A stretch of 64,000 nucleotides of DNA. Origin: Haliclona indistincta (Eukaryota; Porifera; Demospongiae; Haplosclerida; Chalinidae). The stretch lies in NCBI GenBank assembly GCA_964017065.1, contig OZ024791.1, positions 4,454,547 through 4,518,546 on the forward strand, read 5' to 3'. Both the position numbers and the translations under genes were made by a program. Below the pieces are notes generated by a model. It had not been told where the DNA came from, did no database searches, and saw only the letters and a list, made by a program, of their open reading frames with translations. Shown here piece after piece: positions 23,901 through 37,100 of this stretch; the stretch's first letter is position 1; each line of letters starts with the position of its first letter.

Positions 23901-26900
23901 ACCTTCAATACTCTCTCAACTGCAATGTTGGGGTCCATTATGTGTTGTGGCAATGAACCGTCAGGATCAATGATGTTCCTAGCAGTGTCGTCAACACAGT
24001 ATGGAATCAACAAGTTTAACAAGTACTGAGCCTAGAAGAGGAAACAAGACGGTATAGAATACGACGATGGGAGTGCTTACCTGTGGTGGGGTCAAACTAG
24101 TATCTCCAAGACAGTCTACCTCCAGGAGTTGTTTCGTATTCTGCCTACAGCACTTCTCTCTCACCCAGCTCTGCGATGCTAGCAGTTCTAGTGTTTTTCG
24201 TAATTCTTCTAGAATCTCTTCGTTTCCCTCGCTCCCAGAGGGAAAAGACTCAACCAGAATTGACATTCCTGTTTTAGCACTTCCAATAGTGGTACCACGC
24301 GACGACACCAACATGTCTTTACAGATTTTTAGAAGGTCTTTCAAGAGTGTAATGATCATGTCAAAACTAAGTTCACGACATTTCGCAAGAAGGAACTGAC
24401 AAACAAAGGAAGGATAGAGAATAGGAGATTGATACTCGTCACCATGGTGACCCTGGATGTATTCATCCACTAGAAGATGGCGCACAAGCAAGCTAACAAA
24501 CTCTAGCGAAATACTGCCTTGTTGAGAATTGCCTGGAGAAGAAAGTAAGATAGCTCAGATATGATAAAGATTTTATTTTAGATTGAGGAATGTGCATACC
24601 AACCTGTTCCCTGAGGATAAAGCAGGTAGACCTTGAAGATTGGTCTCACAATGAACATTATAATGTCTTGCAGTGTGAAGCAGTTGTACGCCAGTAACAG
24701 ACCAACAAACGACACCAGGTTACTATGGATACTAGTATTACTCAAACTCTAGCAGAGGATAGGAGAAAATAAAAATCTTAAACATTCTAGTATTGTGGTA
24801 CATACATGTGAGCGATTGGTGAGTTCGGTAAAGCCAGTTTTGCACGCTTTGAAAGCAGTCCCAGGAATACACAGAGCTCGAAATGCTCCCAACAAATCAG
24901 CACTGACTGATGATGAAAACTTACAACAGATAGATGCACACACATTGGCTAGATCACACATCTTCTGCCTGTGAAATGAAGAGAGAGAGAGAGAGTGGGT
25001 GAGTGAGTGATTGAGTGGGTGAGTGATAGTACGATATGAGTGTATGGAGTTGCTTACAGAGTAGTGTGCTTATTAATAGCCATCGAAAACACTTCACAAG
25101 CAAAATAGAAGGAGTTCTTTGGATTCTGGCGGAGGAAACTGACTACTTGGAATATATTATAATCACTAGAAAGAAAAAACCCAATATCAACGAGTACATG
25201 ACATGTATGAATATACTGACGATGATTCAGCAAGAAGCACAGGCAGACCAGTGGTCACCAGAGGTATATCAGTACAGGATGGATTACACAGATCAGTGAC
25301 CAGGTTAGAGAACTTGTGACGATAGCTACTGAACTGACCATGATATGTACGCTGAGAGAAAAACATGTGAGTTGTGCAGTGGTATTACACCATCAATACC
25401 TGTATGTAGATACAGGAGTTGTCAAGATGATAGAGAAGAAGAAACACTGATCGTTGAGCAGGTGTAATCTCTAGTGGTTTGTGCAGACCATCTAGAACAT
25501 GAAGAAGGCTAAAGAGAGAGAGAGAGAGAGAGATAGAGAGAGAGACAGAGAGATAGATAGATAGAGAATGTATAGTAAAGAGAGGTATGTGTATAGATTG
25601 TCCTGCTTACCATTCAAACACTACTGAAGTATCATGTAGTGATAGAAGAAGTGAAGGAGTATAGAACCACAACAGATTCACAACAGGAAAGCACAGCTCA
25701 CTGGGAAGATGAGGAAAAGACTGTCTCTTCTCTGAGACACCTTCTCTCCTCTCAGCACCGTCACATGCAATGACGTCCACAAGAAGCTCGACAATTTGTT
25801 GAACAGAGCCTGAGACAGAGAAGAGCTGACATACGAACACCAGCTGGCTGCACGAGGGATATGGAGAGGATGGTGTGAGAGAGGAAAGAAGGGAATGAGC
25901 ACAACTGCAGGCAATCTGGTTCTGATAGAACGTAGGGAGCATCCGAAACCGCTGAACAACCTGCAGTAACTGATCTGGAAGAACAGGTGATGACACTTGC
26001 TTCAGCAGTCGAAAATGATGTTCAATCTTGACACGTATCTCTCCCACTATTGAGTCCACTTTCTTCCTGGCCTTACCAGTACCACAGAGGACAGCTAGTC
26101 GCTCGTTCAGCTCTTGCTGAGTAACCTCACTTTGTTCCAGAGGAAGGTAAGCAGCGAAAATGAGATGACGCGAGTTGCGCTTGTCAATGGCTGGTGCATT
26201 TGGACTGCTGTCATCAACTGATGAAGTATCAAGGATTGGCGGAGAAGGAGAGAAGTTAAACATTTCCGCCTTGTTCAGTGACTGGGGAGAGTCTGTGGGA
26301 AAGTCAAGAGGAAAAGCAATTGGAGGACGAGGACTTTCCATCAGTTTCATCAATTTCTGCTGTCGTTCCATAAACATAGCAGAGTTTTCCTCCACCTTTA
26401 TTGTCACTCCATCTTCCTCCTCTTCGTCTTCCTCTTCTTCTTGAGAAAAAGTGTCGAAATGATCTAAACCTGTCAGTGAAGAAAACCGGTCCGGCAAACC
26501 AGGAGAAATGGTCTGATCCGATTTTAGTGGTAGCAGCAATTTCTTCTGTGGTGAGCCATTGAAACCAGGAAGAACACCAGGTGGAAGAGCTTGCAAAGAT
26601 ATTCCAATTTTTAGCTGAATATCGTGACCGCATGCTGGAGTTGTTTCTTCGTTAGCAAATGGGAGAGAAGGAATGATTGGAAAACTGGTTTCTCCTCGAG
26701 CAACAAGCGTTGAGAGATAAAGAGAGTAAGAGAAAAGACGAAGACGAATTAGACCAGAATACAGGCTGAGCAACAGAATAAAGGGCTCGCCACACGTGAG
26801 CGGTTGTGACAGATCACCTACAAAGAGACACAAAAATAAACTTAGATGTGCACACATGCACACAACATGCATACAAGCTTCAGGTGCACTAACTAGGTAG

Positions 26901-29900
26901 TGGTGCTCTGGAATCCAAGAACTGGAATAGAGTGGATTGAAAGGGGAAAAGGGACCCTTCACTAGGAGGGAGTTGATCCCAGCTCTCGTCAAGCTGCTCT
27001 AGGCTTATTGGACGCTCCCAGAATTGTTGAGGAACATGTTGATGGTTTAGCTAGATAAATAGTTTGTGATCAGAATGTGCAATACTAGTGATGTCACTCA
27101 CTTGTGCTAGATCAGTCTGCAGCTGACGCAGTATCCTAGCAACAGCCAGTGGTCTGTGCTCTCCATGTCTGTGTGATGTCACTGCCCATTGGCACAGTAA
27201 CATACACAAGCTGTCAGCAGATAATGACACCTAAAACATCAGATTGTTTAAAAATCTCTAAAATTGAGTTTCATGTAGTGATGCACTGATATGAAATTTA
27301 TGACAGTTTGCTAATACCAACACCGATTATTCGCAGCTTTCAAATAGTATTCATGCCTTAAAACTAAATATGTTCAAAATGCCGTGCTACTGATATCCAA
27401 TCCAGATTGTCTGTGTATCATTACTCTCATATTTGCACATTTTTGGTATCACAATAGATACTGTACTCACTTCAGCACGCTTTTGGGCCTCAAATATCTT
27501 CGCATACAATATCGATAGAGGACTGAAGGACTTGCTAGTGGTGAATGAATGACCGTCAAGAACTTCCAATAGTTTGAGTACCTGCTTTACAACAGAACCT
27601 AAATAAAGAATGAGATGTAGTAGTCTGTAGAGATGATCCTGTAGCTGACCTTTAGTGGAGGTCTGAAGGTCAGCGACAGCAACAGCTGACCAACCAGACT
27701 CTGCAGCTCGTGCTCTTCTTCGTATCTCACTAGCAGCTGCAGCCAGAGCACCTCTTAGCTACACGACACACATCAAGACCCAGGATAGGTATGGTAAATA
27801 ATAGCTCACCTTTCGTTGTTCCTCCACACGTATCTTCTTGGTAGCCGGCAGATCTGCTAGTGGTATGGGCAGCTTATCGAGTGAAGTAGATGCCTTCATG
27901 ACACTGTCCCTGCCAATGTTCCCTTTACTGATGCTGACCTTGATAAAAGCCATAGGACACTTGAGTGCTAACACTTGTACAATGGAACACAGTTGACTGA
28001 GTAGAGCCACATGATGGTTACACACTCCTGACTGAGGAGGAGGAGGAGGTGCCCCAGTTACTGAGGTTGAATGAGTTCGCTTCCTCAAATTCCTGGGTTC
28101 ATCTTCTTGCTTTATCTTGATGTCTTCCATTGCCGATCTGCGAGTAGCAGCACTGTCACGTCGTCGAGGCCCACCTGGAGTGTTGCTGAACACATCATCA
28201 TCTTCTGTCATCTCAATACTCTCCTGGGCTTGAGTACCAAGGGAAAGTGGGTGCGGTTTCTTGAGAGCAAATGATGCTGCCATTCTTTGCTGCAGTTCAT
28301 ACACAGTGACCAACCGCTGGCAGCAGAAATAGACTAGTGGCCGGGCTAGAAACACACACTCACTGATGTCCATCAAATACTAGGTGGGCAGAGAAATCAG
28401 ATCGCAATGACGTATATAAATGTTACAACAGTAAAGTAACTGGTATTCTGATGTAGTCAACAGGACGTATACACAGGAAATTTTCGGCTACATTTTCCGC
28501 ATTTTTTCATCGCTAGCTTATGCGTGAATGTAATAAATCCACATTGTGTGTTAAGGCTAGGACAGTGAAAAATTTTAACGCCCTTTTTGATCTATGGTAA
28601 TCAGCTCCTGGTTATTTCACGGTACAATACAATGTACCTTGATGGCTAAGGGCAGGTAAAGAATAAGAGAACGATCATCAGATGCTTTAGTAGTCTCTAT
28701 CATTTCAACCAGCCAGCGGAGAAACTCTTGTCTATCCAACAGATTTTCCTACAAAACAAATAACAAGTCATCAATCATTGCCTTCAGTAACTCTTTCTAA
28801 CCTGATACAGCCATGACGATAGGTCCATCATGTACCTCCATCGAGAGAGCTCTGTAGAGGCATTGTCTTCCTGTGACACACTGCCTAATCCAGCCAAGCT
28901 ACTGGAGCGATGAGTTAACTCATGACGCAGAGGAGAGTCGCTGCATATTCTCCACACACACTCTTGCATGTACTTAGTGAGCGCTACAGTCCATTCTACA
29001 CATGATACATGAAGACATACAGTCGTAATAAAAATTGCAGCTCACCAAACGAAGGGTCAGCCAGCTGTTTTTTCTTTGTCAGTTTTGAGTCTGATCCAAT
29101 GAAGCTGTGAGCAGCTGTCATCTGAGAATACAATCACAACTAGTAGGCCTGCTCACTATCACCACACATACATCACAGACTCGCTGCTGTTAGTCAGCAA
29201 TTTTTCTAGTGCATTGAGCAAACCTTTATGTACCACACAGCTCTGAACACAGCAACATCTTTCTCGAACAAAACTTCAAAGATTTCTTCCCTTTTGTTAA
29301 AAATCGGAACCTACAACCATATAACACAACCACATAATGATAAGCTCCTATTTCTCACTCGTTTGGCTAAAGTGCTCAGAGGCTTAGTACCAGCAAGATC
29401 ATTAAACCATGCTGCAGCAACTTCCTTCTTGTTACGCCCTCCTGGAACCTGATGATTTGTGTTTTTTTTTTAATGGAAGTAACGCAGAGAGAGAGTTAGG
29501 AAATTACCAGCCAGAAATTCTCCCTTGACAAGTGGCTCTTTCTCTTCTGACTGTCATGGCCCCAAGAGGTACGCTTCTTAGTCTCAGCAATCAGATTGAT
29601 CCTTGATGTGAACTGATAGAGCATAAAGAACAGTTTATTTTCACATGTACATGCATTACAGACCAGACGTTTAATAACTATGTACACGTGTCAGCAAAAT
29701 TTTTAGAAGAGTTTTGAGTTGAAAATTAGAGAGAAACATAATTTAGTGATATTTTATGCTGAACTTTTAAAGTGAATCAACCTCTCTGTACTCTAAAGTA
29801 CTACATTTATGTAAATATACAGTAACTCACATCTCCAGAGCGAAGAATATGCATCATCTCTTGACGAGCAGATCCAATCTATTTATCAACACGTACATGA

Positions 29901-30133
29901 GAGGTGTACCTATCTATGAACAAACGTACATACTTCATCATTAAATGGTGGTGCCTGTCTGAAGCCAAGGTTCAGTGAAGAAATACTCAGATCGTCCTGT
30001 GTAAAGGAGGTTGATTAGAGGTGCTTACAACAGTGATCGGCCGCCTCACTTCTTTCTGTCTGTCTTCTTGAGGGTAGAAGTCTGGAATACCCAGTTTGGG
30101 CCTTTTCAAAGGCCGTATCTCTTCAGCTAGCAT
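20931..30133 (-). CDS. MED12: Mediator complex subunit 12 (MED12), complete
   Basis: MED12 links CDK8-cyclin C to Mediator in the nucleus and activates the kinase. The N-terminus reads RPLKRPKLGIPDFYPQ, then LNLGFRQ, matching the CDK8-activating segment including the Gly-Phe pair. ENFWLV-type ENFWL, WFNDLAGTKPLSTLAKR, the LCEWAV-domain motif LCQWAV (27102-27230), ISPWEI and WFGAVR follow. The C-terminus is Gln/Met/Pro-rich. Exons: 30050-30133, 29934-29996, 29831-29878, 29508-29612, 29359-29448, 29224-29310, 29046-29121, 28802-28995, 28638-28748, 27810-28379, 27650-27758, 27471-27598, 27102-27230, 26894-27050, 25611-26817, 25400-25508, 25221-25351, 25058-25165, 24806-24968, 24604-24748, 24081-24532, 23903-24031, 23717-23797, 23539-23663, 23295-23447, 23092-23242, 22971-23039, 22695-22807, 22333-22465, 22143-22280, 20931-22085. 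They sum to 6,513 nt, 2,170 aa; human MED12 has 2,177. Confidence 0.95.
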
Positions 30134-31135
30134 TGTTACCAATCGTCCTTCGTAGAAATAAGCGTCACAACCGTCTAAACTGTCGAGTACTGTACAACAG
30201 CTACGTGATCAACATAGCCGCCATTTTGTATTTGTATTTTTGTATTTGTGCGACTAAATAGAATAACTTTTGATTAAAAAACATTAATGAGGTGACCGTA
30301 ATTCCATTTTTGGGGAATGCTCGGTATGTGTACGTCTTCCACAAGTCTGCAGGTTGTGTGCAGCTAAAAATCCTTTCCTCCCGCGCTTATACCGCCCGCC
30401 ACACACCAGAGGGCAGTAGTGGGGTAAGGTAGCCTGTCGTAGTCAACCTCGTCGCGTGTTTGCTCGACGTGCATTCATGCGAGCATAGCAAGAACGAGAA
30501 AAGGACCACCGTTCAGCGAGGCCAGAGCTGGGGTAGCAGTGTCTGGAGAGAGCGGTGGACTGTGAGAAGATCAGAGACTGTCTAAGGTGTGTGTGAGTGA
30601 TTGATTACAGCAGTGAAGCACTGTTGCTAGTGCTTCACTGTGTTGTGTAAAATCGTGAAAATGGAAAAATGACACTATTATGAAAGTTCCTAGAAATAAG
30701 TTGATTTTCCTTGTCTTTGAATTCTAGACATCTAGTGTCAGTTACTGTGTCATTCTATCTGCTTGTTGTGTGCATGCAAGTGTCTCTGCTACTGCAGCGA
30801 CACTGTTGTTATGCACTGTCGTGACATGGTTGGTGCCTTTGTGTGACTGTAAACATCGTGTTTGTGTTCCTCTTACTGCTGTTTAGCTATGCAAACTATG
30901 CTGAATAGCGGTAGATATACACACATGTACAATTATGAAGAATTACTGAATAGCATGTACATGAATGTAGTGGGACCCTTGAGAGATTGAGTTTTGTCTG
31001 CTATAAAGGATGGGCTTAGGAGTTATTACAACTCTATTGTACATGTACAGATTAGCACTGCCATGTGCACTGTGCGCATGTACTCGTGTCATTATAACAC
31101 TGATCTTATCTCAGGTGGTCCTGTGTCTGCTTATC
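30134..31135. promoter_or_regulatory. Shared 5' region of MED12 (minus) and UNC80 (plus)
   Basis: About 1 kb separates the two divergent start codons. A YY1-like gccgccattttg sits at about 30216-30227, some 85 bp before the MED12 ATG. A CpG-rich stretch (about 30370-30540) follows and probably holds UNC80 transcription starts and a non-coding 5' exon. A perfect 11-bp stem with an 8-nt loop (cagtgaagcac/gtgcttcactg) lies at 30611-30640. The remainder is AT-rich, with repeated acatgtac motifs. Confidence 0.5.
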
Positions 31136-34100
31136 ATGGCGGCTCAAAACTATGACAGTAAGTGTGTGTAGAGTTCATGTCTGTCTCTCTGTATGGTGCT
31201 TAGTGCTCATGTCTGCTAGTTTCATATTACCCAGTGCACAATGTACTTTTAGTTTAAACATGATGCTCATGGCATTTCCCTTTTTCTCTTCCTCTTCCTC
31301 CCACTCACAATCTCTGCTCTCTGTGTCTCCATTAGAGACAAGAAGATTGACCAACAGGCTGCGATCGCTCTCTATGGAAATGGAGTCTCTTCCCACTCAG
31401 AGTGAAAGAAGGGAATGGCGGGTAAAACTGAAGGATTGTTTCACTGACTCGTTATCTCTGGTACAAGCACTAAAAGACATCTCTGAGCTAAATGATGACC
31501 TAGACAAAGCACTGTCAGATAACACTTTCAAATCTGACTCGCTGTTCTATTACCAGGAGCATCTGGATGCTTTTGTTGGCTTGTACATACACACAAAGGC
31601 ATTTGTTGGACGATCGAACAAGGGGAAAGAACTTCCACCAATCTTACACGACGTCTTCTCTTCTCTTGGCAAGCAAAAATGTCCCAACATGCCATTGTTT
31701 AGTAGACTAGCTATAAATCCTGCTTACATTGCTAGCGATGACCCGGAATCAAGAGAGTTACTGACGACTGAATCATTTTGCTTACCTGTGGCACAGATGG
31801 CTCGAATGTGTGATGTAGCAATTCTACGATTCTTATCTTCTGTCACTGACAAGACCAACCCTGACTCCATTGTCTGGGCACTGGACTATCTAACTGAGAT
31901 GACCAAGCATCTTGAAGCTTCTCTGCGAGCACAGAGTGAAACAGGATGGTGTGGAATCCGTTTCCGTAAACGAAAGGACACTATTCGTCGCTCAGTGATA
32001 GAGGCACCGAAGCTAGCTCTTGATGGCCGACCTCTCGTGGTTGGTTTCGGTGCACCTCAGTCTCCCACTCCAGGTGCTCCTATACTTGGACCAGATGGTG
32101 AGTCTCCTTTTAGTAGAATCCCCTCCATTTTGCTGAGTGAAGACACTGGATCAAACTCACCTTCTCCAGTTATGCGAACACGAAGAAGTAGTCGAGATGA
32201 AACTACTAACGCCCCACCATTCTTTCCTCCTGGTCAAATGACGAGTCAACCACGACAGCGAAGATCAAGCAGAGATGAAACACCAAGAAGAAGAAGCTCT
32301 GTAACAGCACCACCATCTGTTGCTGGTCTTGAAGTTCCTCAACGGCGCAGTTCAACAGGAACGAATCCCTTTGCCTTGTCTGGTCCTCCTTCATCTAGAA
32401 AGTCGAGTGTAGTACGATCTGGCTCACCTCTTCCCATGATAGGAACCATTGTGGAGGAGGAACCTACCAATCGTCCCAGTAATTTGTCACTTGGAGTCGA
32501 AACTAAATCAAATTCTCTTCGCCCTTCTTCTCCGAATTTCATTCCTGGCTCTGCTTCTCCTAACACTCTTTTTCGCACTCCATCTCCGAGTATTACAGAT
32601 TTTGAGGGAACTTTGTTGGACTCTCTCTCTACCAGTGAGCCTGTAAAAATTCTGCAGACCTCAGATAGTGATGACGACGATGACGATGATGATGAAGAGG
32701 AAAGGCGATCTGCTTCTCCTATTGCTTCTGCTGCTTTTAGAACCGCTAGAACAGCATCTCCCTCTCCATCTGTTTCCTCTCTGAAATATCTCACTCCTGA
32801 ACAATTGAAGAAAGAGGTCAGTTCACTGGTGACCGCTGAAGGTCGCATTAGCCTTCTAGCTCTTCTCCAAGCTATTTCCCGTCTTCCCTCTACTCTTCGC
32901 GACCTTTGGACAGAAGGGTCATGGGACGCTTGTCAAAAATGTTTCCAACTAATCCAATTCTGCATGGACTTTGGGTTAGACACTTCACAGCAGATCATGC
33001 AACAAAGACGTGGAGCTTACAATAATCCCAGTAGTGATTCTGTCTCGAATCTTGAGCGGCCGTCAAAGATCTACAGCCGTCTTGTCCTACAGCATAGCCT
33101 TCTAGCACTGATACACTGTGCTAAGTCAATGTACACAGGTTGTTTCTCTGATGGCTGTCGGCTCAGCATGTACACCATCAACAACTCACGAGGAGGCAGT
33201 CAAATTCTGAACAAAATGACTCATCAACTCGAACGACTCTACTCAAACTCATCTCTCCACTTTAGAGAGGTGGCGATGTCCTTTGCACGACAAGCCCCTT
33301 GTAGACAGGTTTTCCATTTTCTTCACGTCATTCTTCAATACTGTCCCAAGGGACCAGGAAGAGACCCACTGGACCCGTCATTGAGCAAACGTGATCCACT
33401 CATTGTGCTCACGGCAGCAATGTTGAGAATATTGGTGGATCGTTTGAATGAGCTTGACCTCACTGAGCAGTCCATTCAGCAGGTGAGAGAATGCAGTGCT
33501 TGATAATGATAGTGTGTAGCGAAACTATAGTGAATGCATAGGTACAAATAGTCGGTATTTAGCATTGTACGGTTGATTTATCGTGAGCATTGCAACTATC
33601 TTTTTGTAAAATACAGGTTCACATGTTTTGTGTATTCATTAGTTTGTGGTTAGTGTTTAAGCTGCTTTATACACAGCAACACTCCACACATTGAAACCAT
33701 GAGAATTCCCACAGTTTGTAGGTACTAGCAGCAACACAGGCAGTGCATTAGGTGGAAGGGTTATTCCAAGAAAATTACTTTATAGTAAAAACATGTAAAT
33801 GATTAACAGTATCGCGTTTACATGAAAAAGCACTTTTTACAATACACAATGTTGCTTTATAGTATAATACTACCACATTTTGACCGAATACTGCTACTGT
33901 AGGTATAGATAGACTCATATTTGGCTGATGTTAAAGATACTCTGTTCCCACTCAAGTAAATATTATCTTAAGTTAACCCCAGCAGTGTTTTATCGTACAC
34001 ATGTACTGTACTGTGTAGTTTAACATAGTTTTACATGTGTTCAATGTTTCATGTCTCTTCTTTTTGAATTTCCAGGGAATTGTTCACGAGGCGATAGCTT

Positions 34101-37100
34101 TTGTTCACTTTGCTCTTTGTCTCTTTAGTCAAGATTTTATCCCTCAGAGATCCTTTCATCATCTTCACCTCTACATTCAGCGAGTAGCTCTGTCTGTTCT
34201 TCTTCCTATCCCTGCTTCTTCCACACCCCTTCCTCTTACTACACAATCATCTCTTGATCAGGGCAGTGTGCCGGCAGAGTTTGGAACCTTTCCACGAAAG
34301 AAAAACAAGGAAGGAGGCGAAGGAACTCCAAGAAGACGAGCCCCCACTGTGCCTGGTCCTGGATATGAGGTAAATCCTCTCTCTCTCTCTTTCTTTCTCT
34401 CTCTCTCTCTCTGTCCATGTTCTGTACACACACTCATCTAGACTACTCATTTACTTACTCACCTACCTTCACTGCTTTGCCTCTCTCTAGGGTAAATCAC
34501 CGCAATCTACCAAGCGTAATCCACTTCAAAAACAGCCAAGTCTTCACCAAGACCCAAACCCAGACCCGATCGAACCACCTCAGACTCCTGCCGTCAGAGA
34601 GTGGAGAGGACTGAATTTATCGGTGCTGCAGATGAGAGTGAGGCGTCTCAGTATGTTGATGGAGCTGAGTGAACCAGGAAAGATACCCGAACCGTCATTA
34701 CTAGCGTCTCTCATTGCTGTGGTATGCTGGCTACTGTATACTTACATACACAATGATAAGTGACCAGTGACGATTGAATAATGCATCGTAATGTTTATTT
34801 TACTCGCGTACTCTGTGTACATTTAAAAAGACAATTTCTAATATAGACAATAGCGGATAACTTAGTGGTCTTATCATTATAGCCTCATTGAAACTTTCTT
34901 TGTAAGACATGTCATTAGTTTAGGTTCATTTTTATAACTGGTGAAGAACTTCGGTTCGAAACGTCTTACAAAAAAACATTGAGGCTACAATGATAAGCTC
35001 ACGAAGTTATCCGCTATCGTCTATACTGGATGTAGCCTACAATCTCTACTCAAATTAATTTCTAACATGTACGTCAACAAAATGTCAGAAACAAATTGCT
35101 AATGGTCTGTTGTACTCTCTCCTTAGGGGGCTCCTGGCTCAGTAGTTCCTCGTGCTTTGGTGTTTTTGGAGTGTTCACTGTTTATTCAACGATTGAGGGA
35201 AGGTCATTCTACATTGTGGCTACAGAACCAGGGCGAGCATGTTGGTCTGGACGTCTTGATAATGCTGCAGAAATCCGGAAAGATTGTGGGAGAAACACTG
35301 AGACAAATTGAACTGAGTGAGAAAGAGGTGAGATAAAAATCTTTTTGATTGCGTAGTATATTGAATTATTTTGTCTTTTTCATAGTTGCAGCCACAAACA
35401 GCTATTTTCTCTGCTTCTTCCACACCAGATGAGAACACTCCCTCTCCTCCACTGATCATGGAAGAGCCTATACTGCCAGACGAGGAGAGAAATCCTGGTA
35501 AGATCATTGCACAATACATACATGTTAACATATCCTGGTTTATTTTTTACAGAAAAGCGGTACACAGTGTCCTATGCAATAAAGATGGCTGCTTGTATCT
35601 ATCTAATGGAGTTGACCAAGCTGCTTAGAGAGCCTCCCAAGTCACTTCTTCCAACCTATAGCTCACAAACTGCCGCTGCTGGTCATGCTTTCTCACGCTC
35701 CATCTCCACTGAACGGAGACCCTCTAACATGAGCTCTGTGTCGACTGACTCAGAAACCAGTCGACCTGGTTTTCCAAACCCGTATGATATACCACGTCCT
35801 CAGCAATTTAGAAGAATCAGCTCTGATGTGGGCGTGTCTAGTGCTCCTACTCCTACGATGGATGAAATCCCCAGGTTCACTTCTCTTGATACCCCTTCCT
35901 ATTCTCCTGGTGGTTTTCTAGATACTCCTTCTTCCCCTACTCCTCGCAAATTGTCTGTTTTCCTCAAGGTGAACAGCCGTCACGGTCGAATCAGTCGAGC
36001 TCCTATTCATCACCCTCGAGTGAGCCATTATAGTAGACCAGGAGAGACTCAGATTCCTCCCGACACATTCAAAGCAACTAGCCCAACTCAATCACCTACC
36101 AAATCATCCTTTAGGAATCGAAGAATGTCTTCTGCAGCTGCGTTTGGTGTCAGACTGACAAAACAACCGAGCCATGACGCTGCAGGCAGTGTCCGCTATC
36201 ACGCTCAACCTACTGTTACTGTAACTACTCATCAGAAGTCACATCGTAGAATGTCTTTGGCCGCCACTATGATCGACAGACCAAAGAAGGATTCATCGCC
36301 AAACCCACCTCCTCAAGTTAAACAACCATCACAGAGCAATCTGAAGGTCACTGGTTCACCTACCAATCCTCACATGCGCCAACGTGTCTCTGTTATCAAT
36401 CGGTTCCGCAAATTTGCATTCCGGCAGCATCGAGGTAAGAACCAGGAAAGCAAGAAGCGTTCAAGCACAACGACACAGACGTCTAGCCGTAGTGGCTCAC
36501 CAATGACTTATCGAAGAGGAACTTCACACACCTACAATCGAAGCGAGAGCATGGCTCAGTGTCAGATTGAAGACCTCCAGCGTAACTTTCCCTGGTTAGA
36601 TGTCGTAGAGTATCTAGTCACCTCCTCTCAGTGCTCAGAACCTGATGTTCGTGCTCAACGCAGACGAGCCTGTCAAGACCTCTTGCAAGCTCTCCAACAA
36701 GTGTATGGTGGAGCTCACGATGGCTCTCAGCAAGACACAGAGCATGAGGCATCTGTTAGCAGAGATTTCCCCAGCTCTCTAGGGACAATCTTCAGTAACA
36801 CTGTTCTCACAACTGACTCCTCGGCCCAAGAGAGAGATAGAGCAGAGTCTGTTAACATTATGACACGTTTTGACGTGACTGCTAACAATCGGCAGTCAGT
36901 ACGTCAAGCAATGACTCGTTTAGACTTCTCTGGTATCCCATTGTTCTCGTTTATTCAACTTGGAATGGACGGTCTCAGTGTCGAGAATTTTCTAGAGAGT
37001 GACTGTGCAACTGCCCCTAGTATGCGCAGAAAACAGCACAACAAAGACAGACTGAACTTCATTCACAGGTACAGTACTATACTTACGCTTTATCCGTTTT

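Noticed and set aside
30611..30640. Hairpin as a possible microRNA precursor
   Set aside because: An 11-bp stem is too short for a pre-miRNA; kept only as a note in the promoter region.
31152..31335. N-terminal extension MTVSVCRVHVCLSVW of the long UNC80 frame, signal-peptide-like
   Set aside because: The stretch begins just before a donor (gtaagtgtg at 31158) and ends at an acceptor (ccattag at 31335). Joining the 22-nt ATGGCGGCTC exon keeps frame, so it is intron read-through.
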